A model generated the notes under the pieces. It saw only the letters and a list, made by a program, of their open reading frames with translations, was not told where the DNA came from and made no database searches. A program made the position numbers and the translations under genes. This document shows, one piece after another, positions 27,631 through 35,908 of a stretch of 64,000 nt of DNA (position 1 is its first letter; each line of letters begins with the position of its first letter). The DNA is from Rhodobacterales bacterium LSUCC0387 (GTDB taxonomy: Bacteria > Pseudomonadota > Alphaproteobacteria > Rhodobacterales > Rhodobacteraceae), in contig WVSR01000001.1 of the NCBI GenBank assembly GCA_015689775.1, positions 807,501-871,500 of the forward strand. Direction: 5' to 3'.

Positions 27631-28395
27631 TTATAAGATAGCAGCAATTGCCGCCAAGGCGACAATTTCTGTTATCTGTTGGCTTGCACCCAACACATCC
27701 CCTGTTTGCCCCCCAATTTTGACCTTAGCCAACAGGCCAAGGCCAAATGCCGCCAAGGCTGCAACGCCAATCACAAAGACGCCTGAAAGCGGCCCGATGA
27801 GGCCCAACGTTATCAGGCAGGCCAGTATAACCGCGCCGCCGGTGGTCACGTTAGACGGGGTGCCTATGCTGTGCGATAGGCCCTTGGCGCGGGGGTTGGG
27901 TAAAAGGCGCATCAGCACGACCATGGGGGCGCGGCTTAATGCAGCGATGGCAATCACGGCGAGAGGGGCTTGCGGCAAAACCGTAATAATTAGGCTTGCC
28001 CGAAGTAGCAGCGATAAAGTCAGTGCAATGACCCCGTATACGCCGACATGGCTGTCTTTCATAATGTTCAGGCGATCTTCCACGCTCCAGCCGCCCCAAA
28101 ACCCATCAGCTACATCTGAGAGACCGTCTTCATGCATCGCGCCAGAGCTGAGGATGAGGGCGGCAAGTGTGATTAAGCCCGCAACGCTGAGCGGCAGGTC
28201 AAGTCCTAAAGCCGCACCGCCAAGCCCCATCCCAATCGCACCGATGGCGGCGCCAACAAGCGGATAGGCCCATGCGGCTTCTGCGCCGCGCGTGTAATCG
28301 GGTTTGAACGGCAGGGAAAGGCGGCTTAAAAGCGCAAAAGCAACGACGATATCGCCTAGTTTTGGTCGGTTTGCCTGAAGAAAATTATAGGTCAT
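27631..28395 (-). CDS. cobS: Adenosylcobinamide-GDP ribazoletransferase CobS
   Basis: Joins alpha-ribazole to adenosylcobinamide-GDP, the last assembly step of cobalamin; inner membrane. The ATG at 28393-28395 gives 254 residues, MTYNFLQANRPKLGDIVVAF; the frame continues upstream but that part overlaps cobT on the other strand and is not coding. The conserved metal-binding motif GAMHEDGLSDVADGFWGG is near residues 85-102, with seven or so helices. Divergent from cobT, its functional partner. Needed upstream of the methylmalonyl-CoA mutase cofactor supply. Confidence 0.94.
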   Translation of the reverse strand: MTYNFLQANRPKLGDIVVAFALLSRLSLPFKPDYTRGAEAAWAYPLVGAAIGAIGMGLGGAALGLDLPLSVAGLITLAALILSSGAMHEDGLSDVADGFWGGWSVEDRLNIMKDSHVGVYGVIALTLSLLLRASLIITVLPQAPLAVIAIAALSRAPMVVLMRLLPNPRAKGLSHSIGTPSNVTTGGAVILACLITLGLIGPLSGVFVIGVAALAAFGLGLLAKVKIGGQTGDVLGASQQITEIVALAAIAAIL

Positions 28396-28482
28396 TCTTG
28401 CGATGTTCCTGTTGTCCCCGCCATTGTCTATCGGATAGGGGAGGCAGCATGCAATCCTTTGATCTAGTAAAAAAAGCTCGTC

Positions 28483-29493
28483 ATGCAATTTGAGACCCTT
28501 GCCGATATTCGCGCGACCCTTGCCGCAGCCCCCAAACCTAATGCAACCGCGTTGGAGGCTGCCGAGTTGCGCAACAGCCAATTGACCAAGCCCCCTGCCG
28601 CTTTGGGGCGGCTTGAGGGGGTGGCGATCTGGTACTGCGGGTGGAGAGGCAATGCGCGCGCGCAAATTGACGCCCCACAGGTCATTGTCTTTGCTGGGAA
28701 CCACGGGATCACGGCTCATGGCGTCAGTGCCTTTCCTGCTGAAGTCACAGTGCAGATGGTTGCCAATTTCGAGGCGGGCGGGGCGGCGATCAATCAACTG
28801 TCCAAACTTGCCGGCGCGAAGATGGATGTTCACGCGCTTCATCTTGATCAGCCAACCGCAGATTTCACGCAAGGCCCCGCAATGGATGAGGCCGCGTTTT
28901 TGGCTGCATTCTCAACAGGCTGGGGGGCTGTTGATCCGGCCTCTGACCTTTTGGTGTTGGGTGAAATGGGCATTGGCAACACCACTGCTGCTGCGGCGAT
29001 AGCTTGCGCGCTGTTTGGGGGCCCAGTAGCGGATTGGATTGGTCGTGGCACGGGCGTGGATGACGCAGGCCTTGCGCGCAAGGCGGATGTGGTGGTGCGC
29101 GGGATTGCCACGAACCCTGAGGCGCAGAGCGATCCACTGATGGCTTTGCGGTGCTTGGGCGGACGCGAGATTGCTGCAATGGCAGGTGCGATTGCCTCCG
29201 CGCGCGCAAACTGTATCCCTGTCATCCTTGATGGGTTTATCTGCAGTGCGGCAGCCGCGTGTTTAGAACGGGCCAAGAAGGGTGCGTTGGATCATTGTGT
29301 TGCAGGCCATCTCTCGGCGGAGGGGGGACATCGCAAATTGCTTGACGCGATTGGCAAAGAGCCTTTGCTGAACCTTGGATTGCGTCTTGGTGAGGGCAGC
29401 GGGGCTGCCTTGGCTATTCAAATAGTCAAAGGGGCGCTTGTCTGTCATTCAGGCATGGCTAGCTTCGCCGAAGCTGGCGTCAGCGCAGGTTAA
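28483..29493 (+). CDS. cobT: Nicotinate-nucleotide--dimethylbenzimidazole phosphoribosyltransferase CobT
   Basis: Makes alpha-ribazole phosphate, activating the lower ligand base of B12. The 336 residues contain the nucleotide site [21 protein letters not shown] near 165-185 and the phosphate loop IGRGTGVDD; the C-terminal [14 protein letters not shown] holds E330, likely the counterpart of the catalytic Glu317 of the Salmonella enzyme. [10 protein letters not shown] near 30 is also conserved. Divergent from cobS over 87 bases, which must hold both promoters; I see no cobalamin riboswitch there. Confidence 0.96.
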   Translation: MQFETLADIRATLAAAPKPNATALEAAELRNSQLTKPPAALGRLEGVAIWYCGWRGNARAQIDAPQVIVFAGNHGITAHGVSAFPAEVTVQMVANFEAGGAAINQLSKLAGAKMDVHALHLDQPTADFTQGPAMDEAAFLAAFSTGWGAVDPASDLLVLGEMGIGNTTAAAAIACALFGGPVADWIGRGTGVDDAGLARKADVVVRGIATNPEAQSDPLMALRCLGGREIAAMAGAIASARANCIPVILDGFICSAAAACLERAKKGALDHCVAGHLSAEGGHRKLLDAIGKEPLLNLGLRLGEGSGAALAIQIVKGALVCHSGMASFAEAGVSAG

Positions 29494-31460
29494 GAGGCAT
29501 CCCGGGCACCGCCGCGCGGCAGCTTCCCTGAAAGCGCGCTGGCATCATCGCGCGCTCGGCGGCGATCCGCCGGGCCTTGCCCTATGGCGTTCTCACGCGT
29601 GGCTTCGTCCAATGCGCTGAGAAGCGCCGCCTCAAGGTTCGCGTTCAATTCGCGTGCGCGCTCCATATAGGCGGGGTTCTCGGGAATCGGCACGCCTGGT
29701 TTCCACAGTTCCGCCAAATCGCGCAGATTTTGACGGTCATGGCGGTAAAAGGCCACCTCTATTTCATGCGCCTCGTAATCAGACAGGCCCATATCCTCAA
29801 GCACATAGCGCGCGGCCCGCAGTGAGCTGTCGAACATCTCACGCACGATATGATCTGCGCCTGCCTTGTAAAGCTCGTATACATGAAGCCGATCATGAGC
29901 CCGTGCGGTGATATGCAGATCGGGCCTGATGCGGCGCGCATAGGTGACAAGACGCACCGTGCTTGCCCTGTGGTCGACTGCAACGACAAGAACCTTGGCC
30001 TCTTCTAACCCTGCCGCGGTCAAGAGGTCGGGGCGGGTCGGGTCACCGAAGAATGCCTTAAAACCAAAGCTGCGCATCAGTTGGATGACCGACAAATCGG
30101 CATCGAGCACTACAGTCTTAAATCCTGCACCTTGAACGACACGATTGACCACCTGACCAAATCGTCCCACGCCTGCAATGATGATCGGTGCGGTTTCCCC
30201 AATTTCATCGGCCTCTGGGGCGGTGCCTGTATCAGCCAACCGATGCGCAAGTCTGTCATATAGAATGAAGGCCAAAGGCGTCAGCAGCATGGATAGCGCC
30301 ACAACCAATAAAAGCATTTCGCCTGTTGTATCGGTCATCACTGATTGCTGAACTGAGAATGAGATCAAAACAAAGCCAAACTCACCCGCCTGCGCGAGGC
30401 CTAGCGTGAAGAGCGACAGGTCTTTTTTGCGCATTCCAAAGGCAAACCCGATGGCCAAAAGGATCACCCCTTTGAGCACCATCATTCCGAAGGTCAGACC
30501 CAAAATCGTGAGGGGGGCAGAAAACAGCGTGCCGAAATTTATACCTGCGCCCACTGTGATAAAGAACAGCCCCAAGAGCAGGCCTTTGAACGGGGCGATA
30601 TCGGCCTCTAACTCATGGCGGAATTCGGAGTTGGCAAGGACAACGCCCGCAATAAACGCCCCAAGCGCGGGCGAAAGCCCAACCAAGATCATCAGGGCCG
30701 CGATTCCAACAACGATCACGAGGGCCACCGCGGTATAGACCTCGCGCAAACGCGCCATGTGGATAAAGTGGAACAGGGGGCGGGATAGGAAATGCCCCGC
30801 AAGGATCACAAGCGCGATGGCGGCAATTGTGACCAGCGTCACCCCCCATCCCGGCAGTCCTTCGATCAGTGAGAAGGAATGGGCCCCATGATCCGCCGTA
30901 TCGGTGGCGCGTTGGATCGAGCCGTCTTGCGCAAAACTTAAACTGCCCGACACGGCCAAAAGGGGAAGGAACGCCAACATCGGAATGACTGCAATATCTT
31001 GGGTCATAAGCACAGAAAACGCGCCGCGGCCGCCGTTGGTTTTCATCAATCCCTTTTCGCTGAGCGTCTGTAGCACAATCGCGGTCGAAGACAGGGCCAA
31101 GATCATCCCTGTTGCCAAGGCCAATTGCCATTGCAAGCCAAAGAGCAGCGCGACCCCTGCAAGCACAAAGGTTGTCAAAACAACCTGCGCCCCGCCCAAA
31201 CCAATCAAGCGTTGCCGCATATCCCAAAGATTGCGCGGCTCTAGCTCTAGACCGATCAGAAACAACATCAGCACCACGCCAAATTCGGCGTAATGTTGGA
31301 GGTCATCCGTGTCCGACCCAATATACCCAATCAATGGGCCAATCGCGATGCCAGCAAGCAAATACCCCAAGACCGACCCCAGACCAAACCGCACGGTCAG
31401 GGGCACAGCGATCACCATCGCAGAAAGATAGATTGTCGCCTGTAAAAGCAGGCTTTCCAT
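29490..31460 (-). CDS. KefB/KefC-type monovalent cation:proton antiporter
   Basis: CPA2-family antiporter of 656 residues. About 12-13 helices span residues 1-390, with [15 protein letters not shown] (near 153-167, the CPA2 DIA/QD region) and [22 protein letters not shown] TrkA-N regulatory domain follows ([16 protein letters not shown] near 422-437, a Rossmann loop; VVLDAD acidic end of beta-2), then a tail of about 100 residues. Known KefB/C proteins export K+ and are gated by glutathione adducts; the regulatory residues cannot be assigned here. Its stop overlaps the cobT stop by four bases, tail to tail. Confidence 0.92.
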   Translation of the reverse strand: MESLLLQATIYLSAMVIAVPLTVRFGLGSVLGYLLAGIAIGPLIGYIGSDTDDLQHYAEFGVVLMLFLIGLELEPRNLWDMRQRLIGLGGAQVVLTTFVLAGVALLFGLQWQLALATGMILALSSTAIVLQTLSEKGLMKTNGGRGAFSVLMTQDIAVIPMLAFLPLLAVSGSLSFAQDGSIQRATDTADHGAHSFSLIEGLPGWGVTLVTIAAIALVILAGHFLSRPLFHFIHMARLREVYTAVALVIVVGIAALMILVGLSPALGAFIAGVVLANSEFRHELEADIAPFKGLLLGLFFITVGAGINFGTLFSAPLTILGLTFGMMVLKGVILLAIGFAFGMRKKDLSLFTLGLAQAGEFGFVLISFSVQQSVMTDTTGEMLLLVVALSMLLTPLAFILYDRLAHRLADTGTAPEADEIGETAPIIIAGVGRFGQVVNRVVQGAGFKTVVLDADLSVIQLMRSFGFKAFFGDPTRPDLLTAAGLEEAKVLVVAVDHRASTVRLVTYARRIRPDLHITARAHDRLHVYELYKAGADHIVREMFDSSLRAARYVLEDMGLSDYEAHEIEVAFYRHDRQNLRDLAELWKPGVPIPENPAYMERARELNANLEAALLSALDEATRENAIGQGPADRRRARDDASALSGKLPRGGARDAS

Positions 31461-31522
31461 CGGCCTGTCCTTTGCGTGGGGGAGGTTGCGTTCGTCTTGA
31501 GTGCAACTTTGACACGAGTGGA

Positions 31523-31978
31523 TCAGAGCGGCAAGGCACTGTCTGGCTTGATTTGCGCCATCACGACCTCGGTGTGCAGTTTCTCGACTATCGGATGGGG
31601 TAAGATGATGGTATCAATAAGCTCGCGTAGCGCGTCTAGATCGCTGCACCAAACGCGCAGGATTGTGTTTGCAGAGCCTGTGACATCAAAAGCTGAAACG
31701 ATTTCAGGGGTGCTGTGCAGCAATCGCTTGAAATCATCCATCAAGGCAGGATCATGGGCGCTGCGGATGAGTGTCAAAAACGCCTGCACGGAGAGGCCGC
31801 AGGCCTCTGGTGCAATATCTATGGTAACCGCGCGCAGCACGCCTGTTTGTTCTAGCTTTTGTCGCCGCCGACCTGCTTGAGAGGTCGAAAGACTAAGATG
31901 GCGCCTCATCTCCTGCGCCGTCATTGCGCCATTTTGTTGCAAGGCACGCAATAAGCGGCGGTCAGTTCGATCAAGCAT
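31523..31978 (-). CDS. Lrp/AsnC-family transcriptional regulator
   Basis: A 151-residue DNA-binding regulator: N-terminal HTH (MLDRTDRRLLRALQQNGAMTAQEMRRHLSLSTSQAGRRRQKLEQTG, residues 1-46) and a C-terminal RAM ligand domain (FLTLIRSAHDPALMDDFKRLLHSTPEIVSAFDVTGSANTILRV). The ATG at 31976-31978 is preferred to a TTG two codons earlier. Ligand probably an amino acid, but unknown. Its upstream sequence has TGCA-N7-TGCA (32009-32023), a possible self-binding site. Flanked by the antiporter gene 62 bases downstream. Confidence 0.9.
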   Translation of the reverse strand: MLDRTDRRLLRALQQNGAMTAQEMRRHLSLSTSQAGRRRQKLEQTGVLRAVTIDIAPEACGLSVQAFLTLIRSAHDPALMDDFKRLLHSTPEIVSAFDVTGSANTILRVWCSDLDALRELIDTIILPHPIVEKLHTEVVMAQIKPDSALPL

Positions 31979-32008
31979 GCGCAAATCACCCGAAATATAC
32001 TCAAAACT

Positions 32009-32023
32009 TGCATATAATTTGCA
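32009..32023. promoter_or_regulatory. Possible Lrp/AsnC self-binding site
   Basis: TGCATATAATTTGCA is an AT-rich inverted repeat (TGCA-N7-TGCA) 31 bases upstream of the regulator's ATG. Lrp-type proteins often bind such AT-rich repeats near their own gene. Position and symmetry only. Confidence 0.3.
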
Positions 32024-32057
32024 TTTTTTTGGGGCTTTCCAAGTCTTTGCGCGCGGA

Positions 32058-32756
32058 TTAAAGGCGGCCCAACATCATGGGGCGCAATTCGCGTTCGAGT
32101 TTGCGCAACATGGCGGCTTCAAAATCTTGGTAATCGCGCGCCTGTTCGATAAAGGCACCCGGCCCGCGCAAGATTTCGCGTTGGTAATATTCGACAATAT
32201 CAACCGCCGCACCCCCAATCGCCAACCCGTTCACAGTCACACCGTCAAAGGGGAAATGGGCAAAAGCATGGCTTGGTTGAAATCCCTCGTTGTTTCCACC
32301 ATCCCCAGAGATGTCGAGCGTAAAAAAATCACAGGCAGGTGCGGCGGCTAATTGCGTGGCTCCAAAGCCAAGCGCGTATCCAAGTGCGGTTGGAAATTCA
32401 TCATCCCCGCGCGGAGCGGCTACAATTTTGGCAGCAACAGCGGTGAGGGTTGTTGGGGTGTCGAGGATCGTCCAGTCAACCAAAACTTGCTGTTGCCTTC
32501 TCCCTGACCACTCATACACCAAGATGGCCACAGGTGCCGCGCTGTCAAACAGTGCGGTCATGACAACTGGGCTTGTCAACGCATTGGCAAGGCCCGCGCG
32601 CATCAGCCTGTGTTCATCACTGTCAACCGATGCCGATGCATCCAACCCAAGGGCCAAGGCCAAGCGGCAAGCTGTGGCCGATTGGGGCAGCAGCAAAGCT
32701 ACCCCAATTATGAGTGCGGCCCTTACCAATGCCCGATATTTGGCATCGAAGCCCAT
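32058..32756 (-). CDS. DUF1194 exported VWA-like protein
   Basis: A 232-residue protein with an N-terminal signal peptide (ALVRAALIIGVALLLPQSATA, cleavage near residue 29) and a von Willebrand A-like domain. The metal-dependent adhesion site reads GLDASASVDSDEH (DxSxS) just after the cleavage site, and the later conserved stretch DISGDGGNNEG (near 150) supplies further MIDAS residues. Function of DUF1194 is unknown; probably periplasmic metal-dependent binding. Its start lies inside the end of the glyoxalase gene (34-base overlap), an unusual depth of overlap that points to coupled translation. Confidence 0.85.
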   Translation of the reverse strand: MGFDAKYRALVRAALIIGVALLLPQSATACRLALALGLDASASVDSDEHRLMRAGLANALTSPVVMTALFDSAAPVAILVYEWSGRRQQQVLVDWTILDTPTTLTAVAAKIVAAPRGDDEFPTALGYALGFGATQLAAAPACDFFTLDISGDGGNNEGFQPSHAFAHFPFDGVTVNGLAIGGAAVDIVEYYQREILRGPGAFIEQARDYQDFEAAMLRKLERELRPMMLGRL

Positions 32757-33151
32757 GGTTCAGCGGGCTCTTGTGCCGCCCCTTTTTGAAGCAATTCGAC
32801 CGAGATATTATCGGGTGAGCGCACAAAGGCCATACGACCATCGCGCGGGGGGCGATTGATTGTCACGCCATTATCCATCAAGTGCTGACACATCGCGTAG
32901 ATATCATCCACCTCATAGGCGAGATGCCCAAAATGGCGGCTATCTGATGGCAGCCCATCATCACCGTCCCAGTTATAGGTCAGTTCAACGGGACATTCCT
33001 CTTGGCCTTCAGGGGCCATGAAGATCAGGCTGAAGCGCCCGCTTTCATAATCAGAGCGCCGCGTCTCCTTTAGGCCCAAGAGCGCAAAGAATTTTTGGGT
33101 TGCTTCAAGGTCTTTGACGCGCACCATTGTATGAAGATATCGGATTGCCAC
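32723..33151 (-). CDS. gloA: Glyoxalase I-like VOC protein
   Basis: A 142-residue member of the vicinal-oxygen-chelate fold matching lactoylglutathione lyase, which removes methylglyoxal as its glutathione adduct. Expected metal ligands are in RYLHTMVRV (H), PVELTYNWD (E), HFGHLAYEVDD (H) and NISVELLQ (E); all four are present. The name is given on this metal set and length. It starts 155 bases from divergent thyA; its 3' end overlaps the DUF1194 gene by 34 bases. Confidence 0.9.
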   Translation of the reverse strand: MAIRYLHTMVRVKDLEATQKFFALLGLKETRRSDYESGRFSLIFMAPEGQEECPVELTYNWDGDDGLPSDSRHFGHLAYEVDDIYAMCQHLMDNGVTINRPPRDGRMAFVRSPDNISVELLQKGAAQEPAEPWASMPNIGHW

Positions 33152-33163
33152 GGCTGTCTCCCT

Positions 33164-33203
33164 CGTGAAATTTCGCGTTGCTTCAAGCTTAGCGTGAAAT
33201 TTG
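33164..33203. repeat. Direct repeat CGTGAAATTT between gloA and thyA
   Basis: CGTGAAATTT occurs at 33164-33173 and again at 33193-33202, 29 bases apart, in the 161-base divergent gloA/thyA region. The spacing is close to three helical turns. It may be a paired binding site; no regulator is known to me for it. Confidence 0.35.
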
Positions 33204-33312
33204 CAGAATTACAGGGGGCGGGGGCAAGAAATGCCCTACCCGATATTGCGGTTTGTGCTAAAATCGTTTCAATATATAGCGTAACGATGGCCCAACCTGT
33301 GGATGTGTGGCG

Positions 33313-34131
33313 ATGCAGCAATATCATGACCAATTGGCGCTGATCCTTGAAAAGGGCGTGGATACAACCGACCGCACAGGCACGGGCACGCGCAGCTATT
33401 TCGGCCTGCAAGCGCGCTATGATTTGAGCGAAACTTTTCCGCTCATCACAACCAAAAAGCTGCATCTGAAATCCATCATCCACGAGTTGTTATGGTTCCT
33501 CGCAGGCGACACGAATATTGGCTATCTCAAAGAAAATGGCGTGTCTATCTGGGATGAATGGGCCGATGAGAAGGGCGATCTTGGCCCTGTTTACGGCCAC
33601 CAATGGCGACATTTCCCAAAGGTTGCGCGTGGCGCAGATGGCGCCGTGTCGATTGGATCGGTTGATCAGATTTCGAATTTGGTTGAGATGATCAAACGAA
33701 CGCCTGACAGCCGCCGCCTGATTGTGTCTGCTTGGAACCCTGGCGAGGTGGATCAAATGGCCCTGCCGCCCTGCCATACGCTGTGGCAGGTGAAAATCTT
33801 GAACGGGCGGCTGAGCCTGCAGCTTTACCAGCGTTCGGCAGATATGTTTTTAGGGGTTCCGTTTAACATTGCCTCTTATGCCTTGCTTGCGGTGATGCTG
33901 GCCCATGTCACGGGCTATAAGCCCGGTGAATTTGTGCATTCCATTGGGGATGGTCACATCTATTCGAACCATATGGATCAAGTCAAAGAACAGCTGTCGC
34001 GCGACAGTCGCCCTGCGCCGACCTTGCGGCTTGCGCGCGATGTCGGGTCGATTTTCGATTTCCGCTACGATGATTTTATCATCGAAGGGTATGATCCCCA
34101 TCCCGCCATCAAAGCGCCTGTGGCGGTTTAG
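33313..34131 (+). CDS. thyA: Thymidylate synthase ThyA
   Basis: Methylates dUMP to dTMP using methylene-tetrahydrofolate, releasing dihydrofolate. The ATG at 33313 gives 272 residues beginning [15 protein letters not shown]; a GTG two codons earlier is in frame. The dUMP-binding RTGTGTRS (near 21-28) and the nucleophile C154 in LPPCHTLWQ are present, as is the C-terminal IKAPVAV ending. The next gene, folA, restores the folate product; GGGAGG just after the thyA stop serves folA, so the pair is one operon. Confidence 0.97.
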   Translation: MQQYHDQLALILEKGVDTTDRTGTGTRSYFGLQARYDLSETFPLITTKKLHLKSIIHELLWFLAGDTNIGYLKENGVSIWDEWADEKGDLGPVYGHQWRHFPKVARGADGAVSIGSVDQISNLVEMIKRTPDSRRLIVSAWNPGEVDQMALPPCHTLWQVKILNGRLSLQLYQRSADMFLGVPFNIASYALLAVMLAHVTGYKPGEFVHSIGDGHIYSNHMDQVKEQLSRDSRPAPTLRLARDVGSIFDFRYDDFIIEGYDPHPAIKAPVAV

Positions 34132-34141
34132 GGAGGCGGTC

Positions 34142-34618
34142 ATGATTTCACTTGTGGTGGCGCGGGCGCAGAACGGCGCGATTGGTAAAGGCAACACAAT
34201 CCCGTGGCACGCGCCCGAAGATTTGGCCTTTTTCCAACGCGAAACCATGGGCGGGGCCGTGATTATGGGCCGCAACACATGGCAAAGCCTGCCGTTTAAG
34301 CCGCTGAAAAACCGCCTCAACATCGTGGTCAGCCGTGATAAATCGCTGCATGATACTGTTGTGGCCTCTGTCGATTCAGCGATTGAGCTGGCGCGAACCG
34401 CAGGGTATCCGCGGATCTACGGGATTGGTGGCGCCCAGATTTATGCGCAAATGCTGCCCATGGCAGACAGGCTTTTGGTCACTGAGGTTGATTTGGTGAT
34501 AGAGGCGGCAGACGCCTATTTTCCTGAAATAGCCGAAAGCGATTGGCGCGAGGCGTGGCGGCATTCTTTGCGCGAGGATGGCCCCGCCTGCGTGGTGCAT
34601 GAACTGGTGCGGGCCTAA
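34142..34618 (+). CDS. folA: Dihydrofolate reductase
   Basis: Reduces dihydrofolate from the ThyA reaction with NADPH. The start at 34142 follows GGGAGG (34131-34136) by five bases and lies ten bases from the thyA stop; earlier in-frame codons lie inside thyA. The 158 residues have the family order: GAIGKGNTIPWHAPEDL with the folate-binding acid in the PEDL segment, GGAVIMGRNTWQSLP, and IYGIGGAQIYAQMLPMADRLLVTEV. Complete, normal length. Trimethoprim sensitivity cannot be read. Confidence 0.96.
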   Translation: MISLVVARAQNGAIGKGNTIPWHAPEDLAFFQRETMGGAVIMGRNTWQSLPFKPLKNRLNIVVSRDKSLHDTVVASVDSAIELARTAGYPRIYGIGGAQIYAQMLPMADRLLVTEVDLVIEAADAYFPEIAESDWREAWRHSLREDGPACVVHELVRA

Positions 34619-34687
34619 AATTTTGCCTTATTCTAAACCACAGCTAGGTTGTTCAATGCGGGACGTAGCGCGAAAAGGCGGCACCTT

Positions 34688-35092
34688 ATGACCCTATTGA
34701 TCCTATTTTTGGCGACATCTTTGATCTTCCTCATCGCTGATGCGGTGATGTTGAACACAGTGTTACAGCCCGTCTTTGCCCGGCATATTGGTGATTTTCT
34801 CTATGAAGGTGGGTTTCGCCTGTTGCCCGCAATCCTCTTTTATCTGACCTATATGGGAGGCATCCTTTATTTTGCCTCTGCCCCTGCCTTGCGGGCAGAT
34901 ACGCCAAGCCTTGCCCTGATCAATGGCGCAATTTTGGGTTTTGTGGCTTACGGCACGTATGAATTCACCTCTTGGGCGGTTATGCGTGACTGGCACCCGC
35001 AAATGGTGGTGATGGATGTGATTTGGGGTGCCACGCTGACAGGGGTTGCCGCATGGGGTGGGGTCATGATCGCGCGGGCCATCACGGCCTAG
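34688..35092 (+). CDS. DUF2177 membrane protein
   Basis: A 134-residue membrane protein with four helices (near 3-20, 42-60, 75-92, 103-125) matching DUF2177, a family of unknown role. The ATG at 34688 begins the first helix MTLLILFLATSLIFLIADA; an upstream in-frame codon would add 13 charged residues. The conserved ends of helix 3, NGAILGFVAYGTYEFTSWAV, and the following polar loop with a tryptophan support the call. Convergent with the cold-shock gene across a strong hairpin. Confidence 0.8.
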   Translation: MTLLILFLATSLIFLIADAVMLNTVLQPVFARHIGDFLYEGGFRLLPAILFYLTYMGGILYFASAPALRADTPSLALINGAILGFVAYGTYEFTSWAVMRDWHPQMVVMDVIWGATLTGVAAWGGVMIARAITA

Positions 35093-35100
35093 GGGGCCAT

Positions 35101-35139
35101 GCGCGCAAAGTGGTGTGGCTGCCTTGCGCGCGGGGTTTT
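35101..35139. terminator. Hairpin between DUF2177 gene and csp
   Basis: GCGCGCAA (35101-35108) and TTGCGCGC (35124-35131) form a perfect eight-base stem with a 15-base loop, followed by GGGGTTTT. It sits between convergent genes, so it may stop transcription from the plus strand; the G-run before the T-run is not classical. Confidence 0.45.
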
Positions 35140-35143
35140 GACG

Positions 35144-35350
35144 TCAGAGAATTTTCAGATCGACCGCAGAGGCCCGACCATCGCGGCCTTCACGAAGCTC
35201 AAAGCTGATTTTCGTGTTATCGGCTAATTCTTTCATCCCCGCTTGTTCAACTGCAGAGATATGCACGAACACATCTTTGCCGCCGCCATCAGGCGCGATA
35301 AACCCGTAACCTTTGGCGGTGTTGAACCATTTTACAGTACCAGTGGGCAT
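35144..35350 (-). CDS. Cold-shock protein (CspA family)
   Basis: A 68-residue OB-fold RNA/DNA-binding protein with RNP1 KGYGFIAPD (13-21) and RNP2 DVFVHISAV. The N-terminus MPTGTVKWFNTAKGYGFI is typical. It has a promoter region of 227 bases to the divergent arsC-like gene, enough for a long structured leader; the -like leader contains the hairpin CCAAG...CTTGG (35477-35493). ATAGGA lies before the ATG. Which cold-shock paralogue it is, and whether it is cold-induced, cannot be told. Confidence 0.95.
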   Translation of the reverse strand: MPTGTVKWFNTAKGYGFIAPDGGGKDVFVHISAVEQAGMKELADNTKISFELREGRDGRASAVDLKIL

Positions 35351-35476
35351 TTTCGTATCTTTCCTATCTCAAGTCTCAATCCCACGAGCGTGTCTGCGCG
35401 TGGAGTGCAGCCAGGGCCGATGACCATACCTTTGCTGCCGTCTCAAAAGCAGTTCAACCGGTGACCTAGAGGCACA

Positions 35477-35497
35477 CCAAGAGAGTGCCTTGGTTTT
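35477..35497. repeat. Hairpin in the csp leader region
   Basis: CCAAG-AGAGTGC-CTTGG has perfect five-base arms, lies 127 bases upstream of the csp ATG and is followed by TTTT on the plus strand. It could be part of a csp leader fold or a plus-strand stop; no gene lies upstream on the plus strand to need one. Confidence 0.35.
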
Positions 35498-35577
35498 ACT
35501 AAAAATCAAGAAAAACTCTTTGGAACCCAGCGCCTGCGGCCCTATCCTGTGGTTTGTAGAATAAAAAAGAGGCACAG

Positions 35578-35907
35578 ATGCAGATTATTGGGCTAAAAAA
35601 TTGTGACACATGCCGCGCGGCGGCGAAGGAATTGACCGCAGCAGGTCATAGCGCCGCGTTGCGCGACCTGCGCGAAACCCCGTTGAGCGATGCTGAGATT
35701 TCGCAGTTGTTGGCAGAATTTGGAGCGGATGCCCTCATTAATCGTAAATCCACAACATGGCGCGGTCTGAATGAGGCTACGCGCGCCATTGACCCAAAGG
35801 CGCTGTTGGCGACCCATGCCGCGCTCATGAAACGCCCCGTCATCCTTGCGGATAACGGGGCGCTTTATCTGGGATGGGGTGCAAATGTAAAAGCCGCGCT
35901 TTTATAA
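35578..35907 (+). CDS. ArsC/Spx-family thioredoxin-fold protein
   Basis: A 109-residue ArsC-family protein with CDTC at residues 9-12 (LKNCDTCRAA). The fold is that of glutaredoxin-coupled arsenate reductases and of Spx. The catalytic stretch LINRKSTTWRGL near 53-64 replaces the RxxGLxE-type arsenate site of ArsC, and the ending ILADNGALYLGW fits the YffB/Spx-like subgroup better than true arsenate reductases. No ars genes are near. Its substrate is therefore unknown. Convergent with thrS, one base between the stops. Confidence 0.85.
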   Translation: MQIIGLKNCDTCRAAAKELTAAGHSAALRDLRETPLSDAEISQLLAEFGADALINRKSTTWRGLNEATRAIDPKALLATHAALMKRPVILADNGALYLGWGANVKAALL

Positions 35908-35908
35908 A

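Noticed and set aside
28396-28872. N-terminal extension of CobS by about 159 residues
   Set aside because: The extension is antisense to cobT, which is complete and clearly coding; CobS starts at its family-typical MTYNFLQ.
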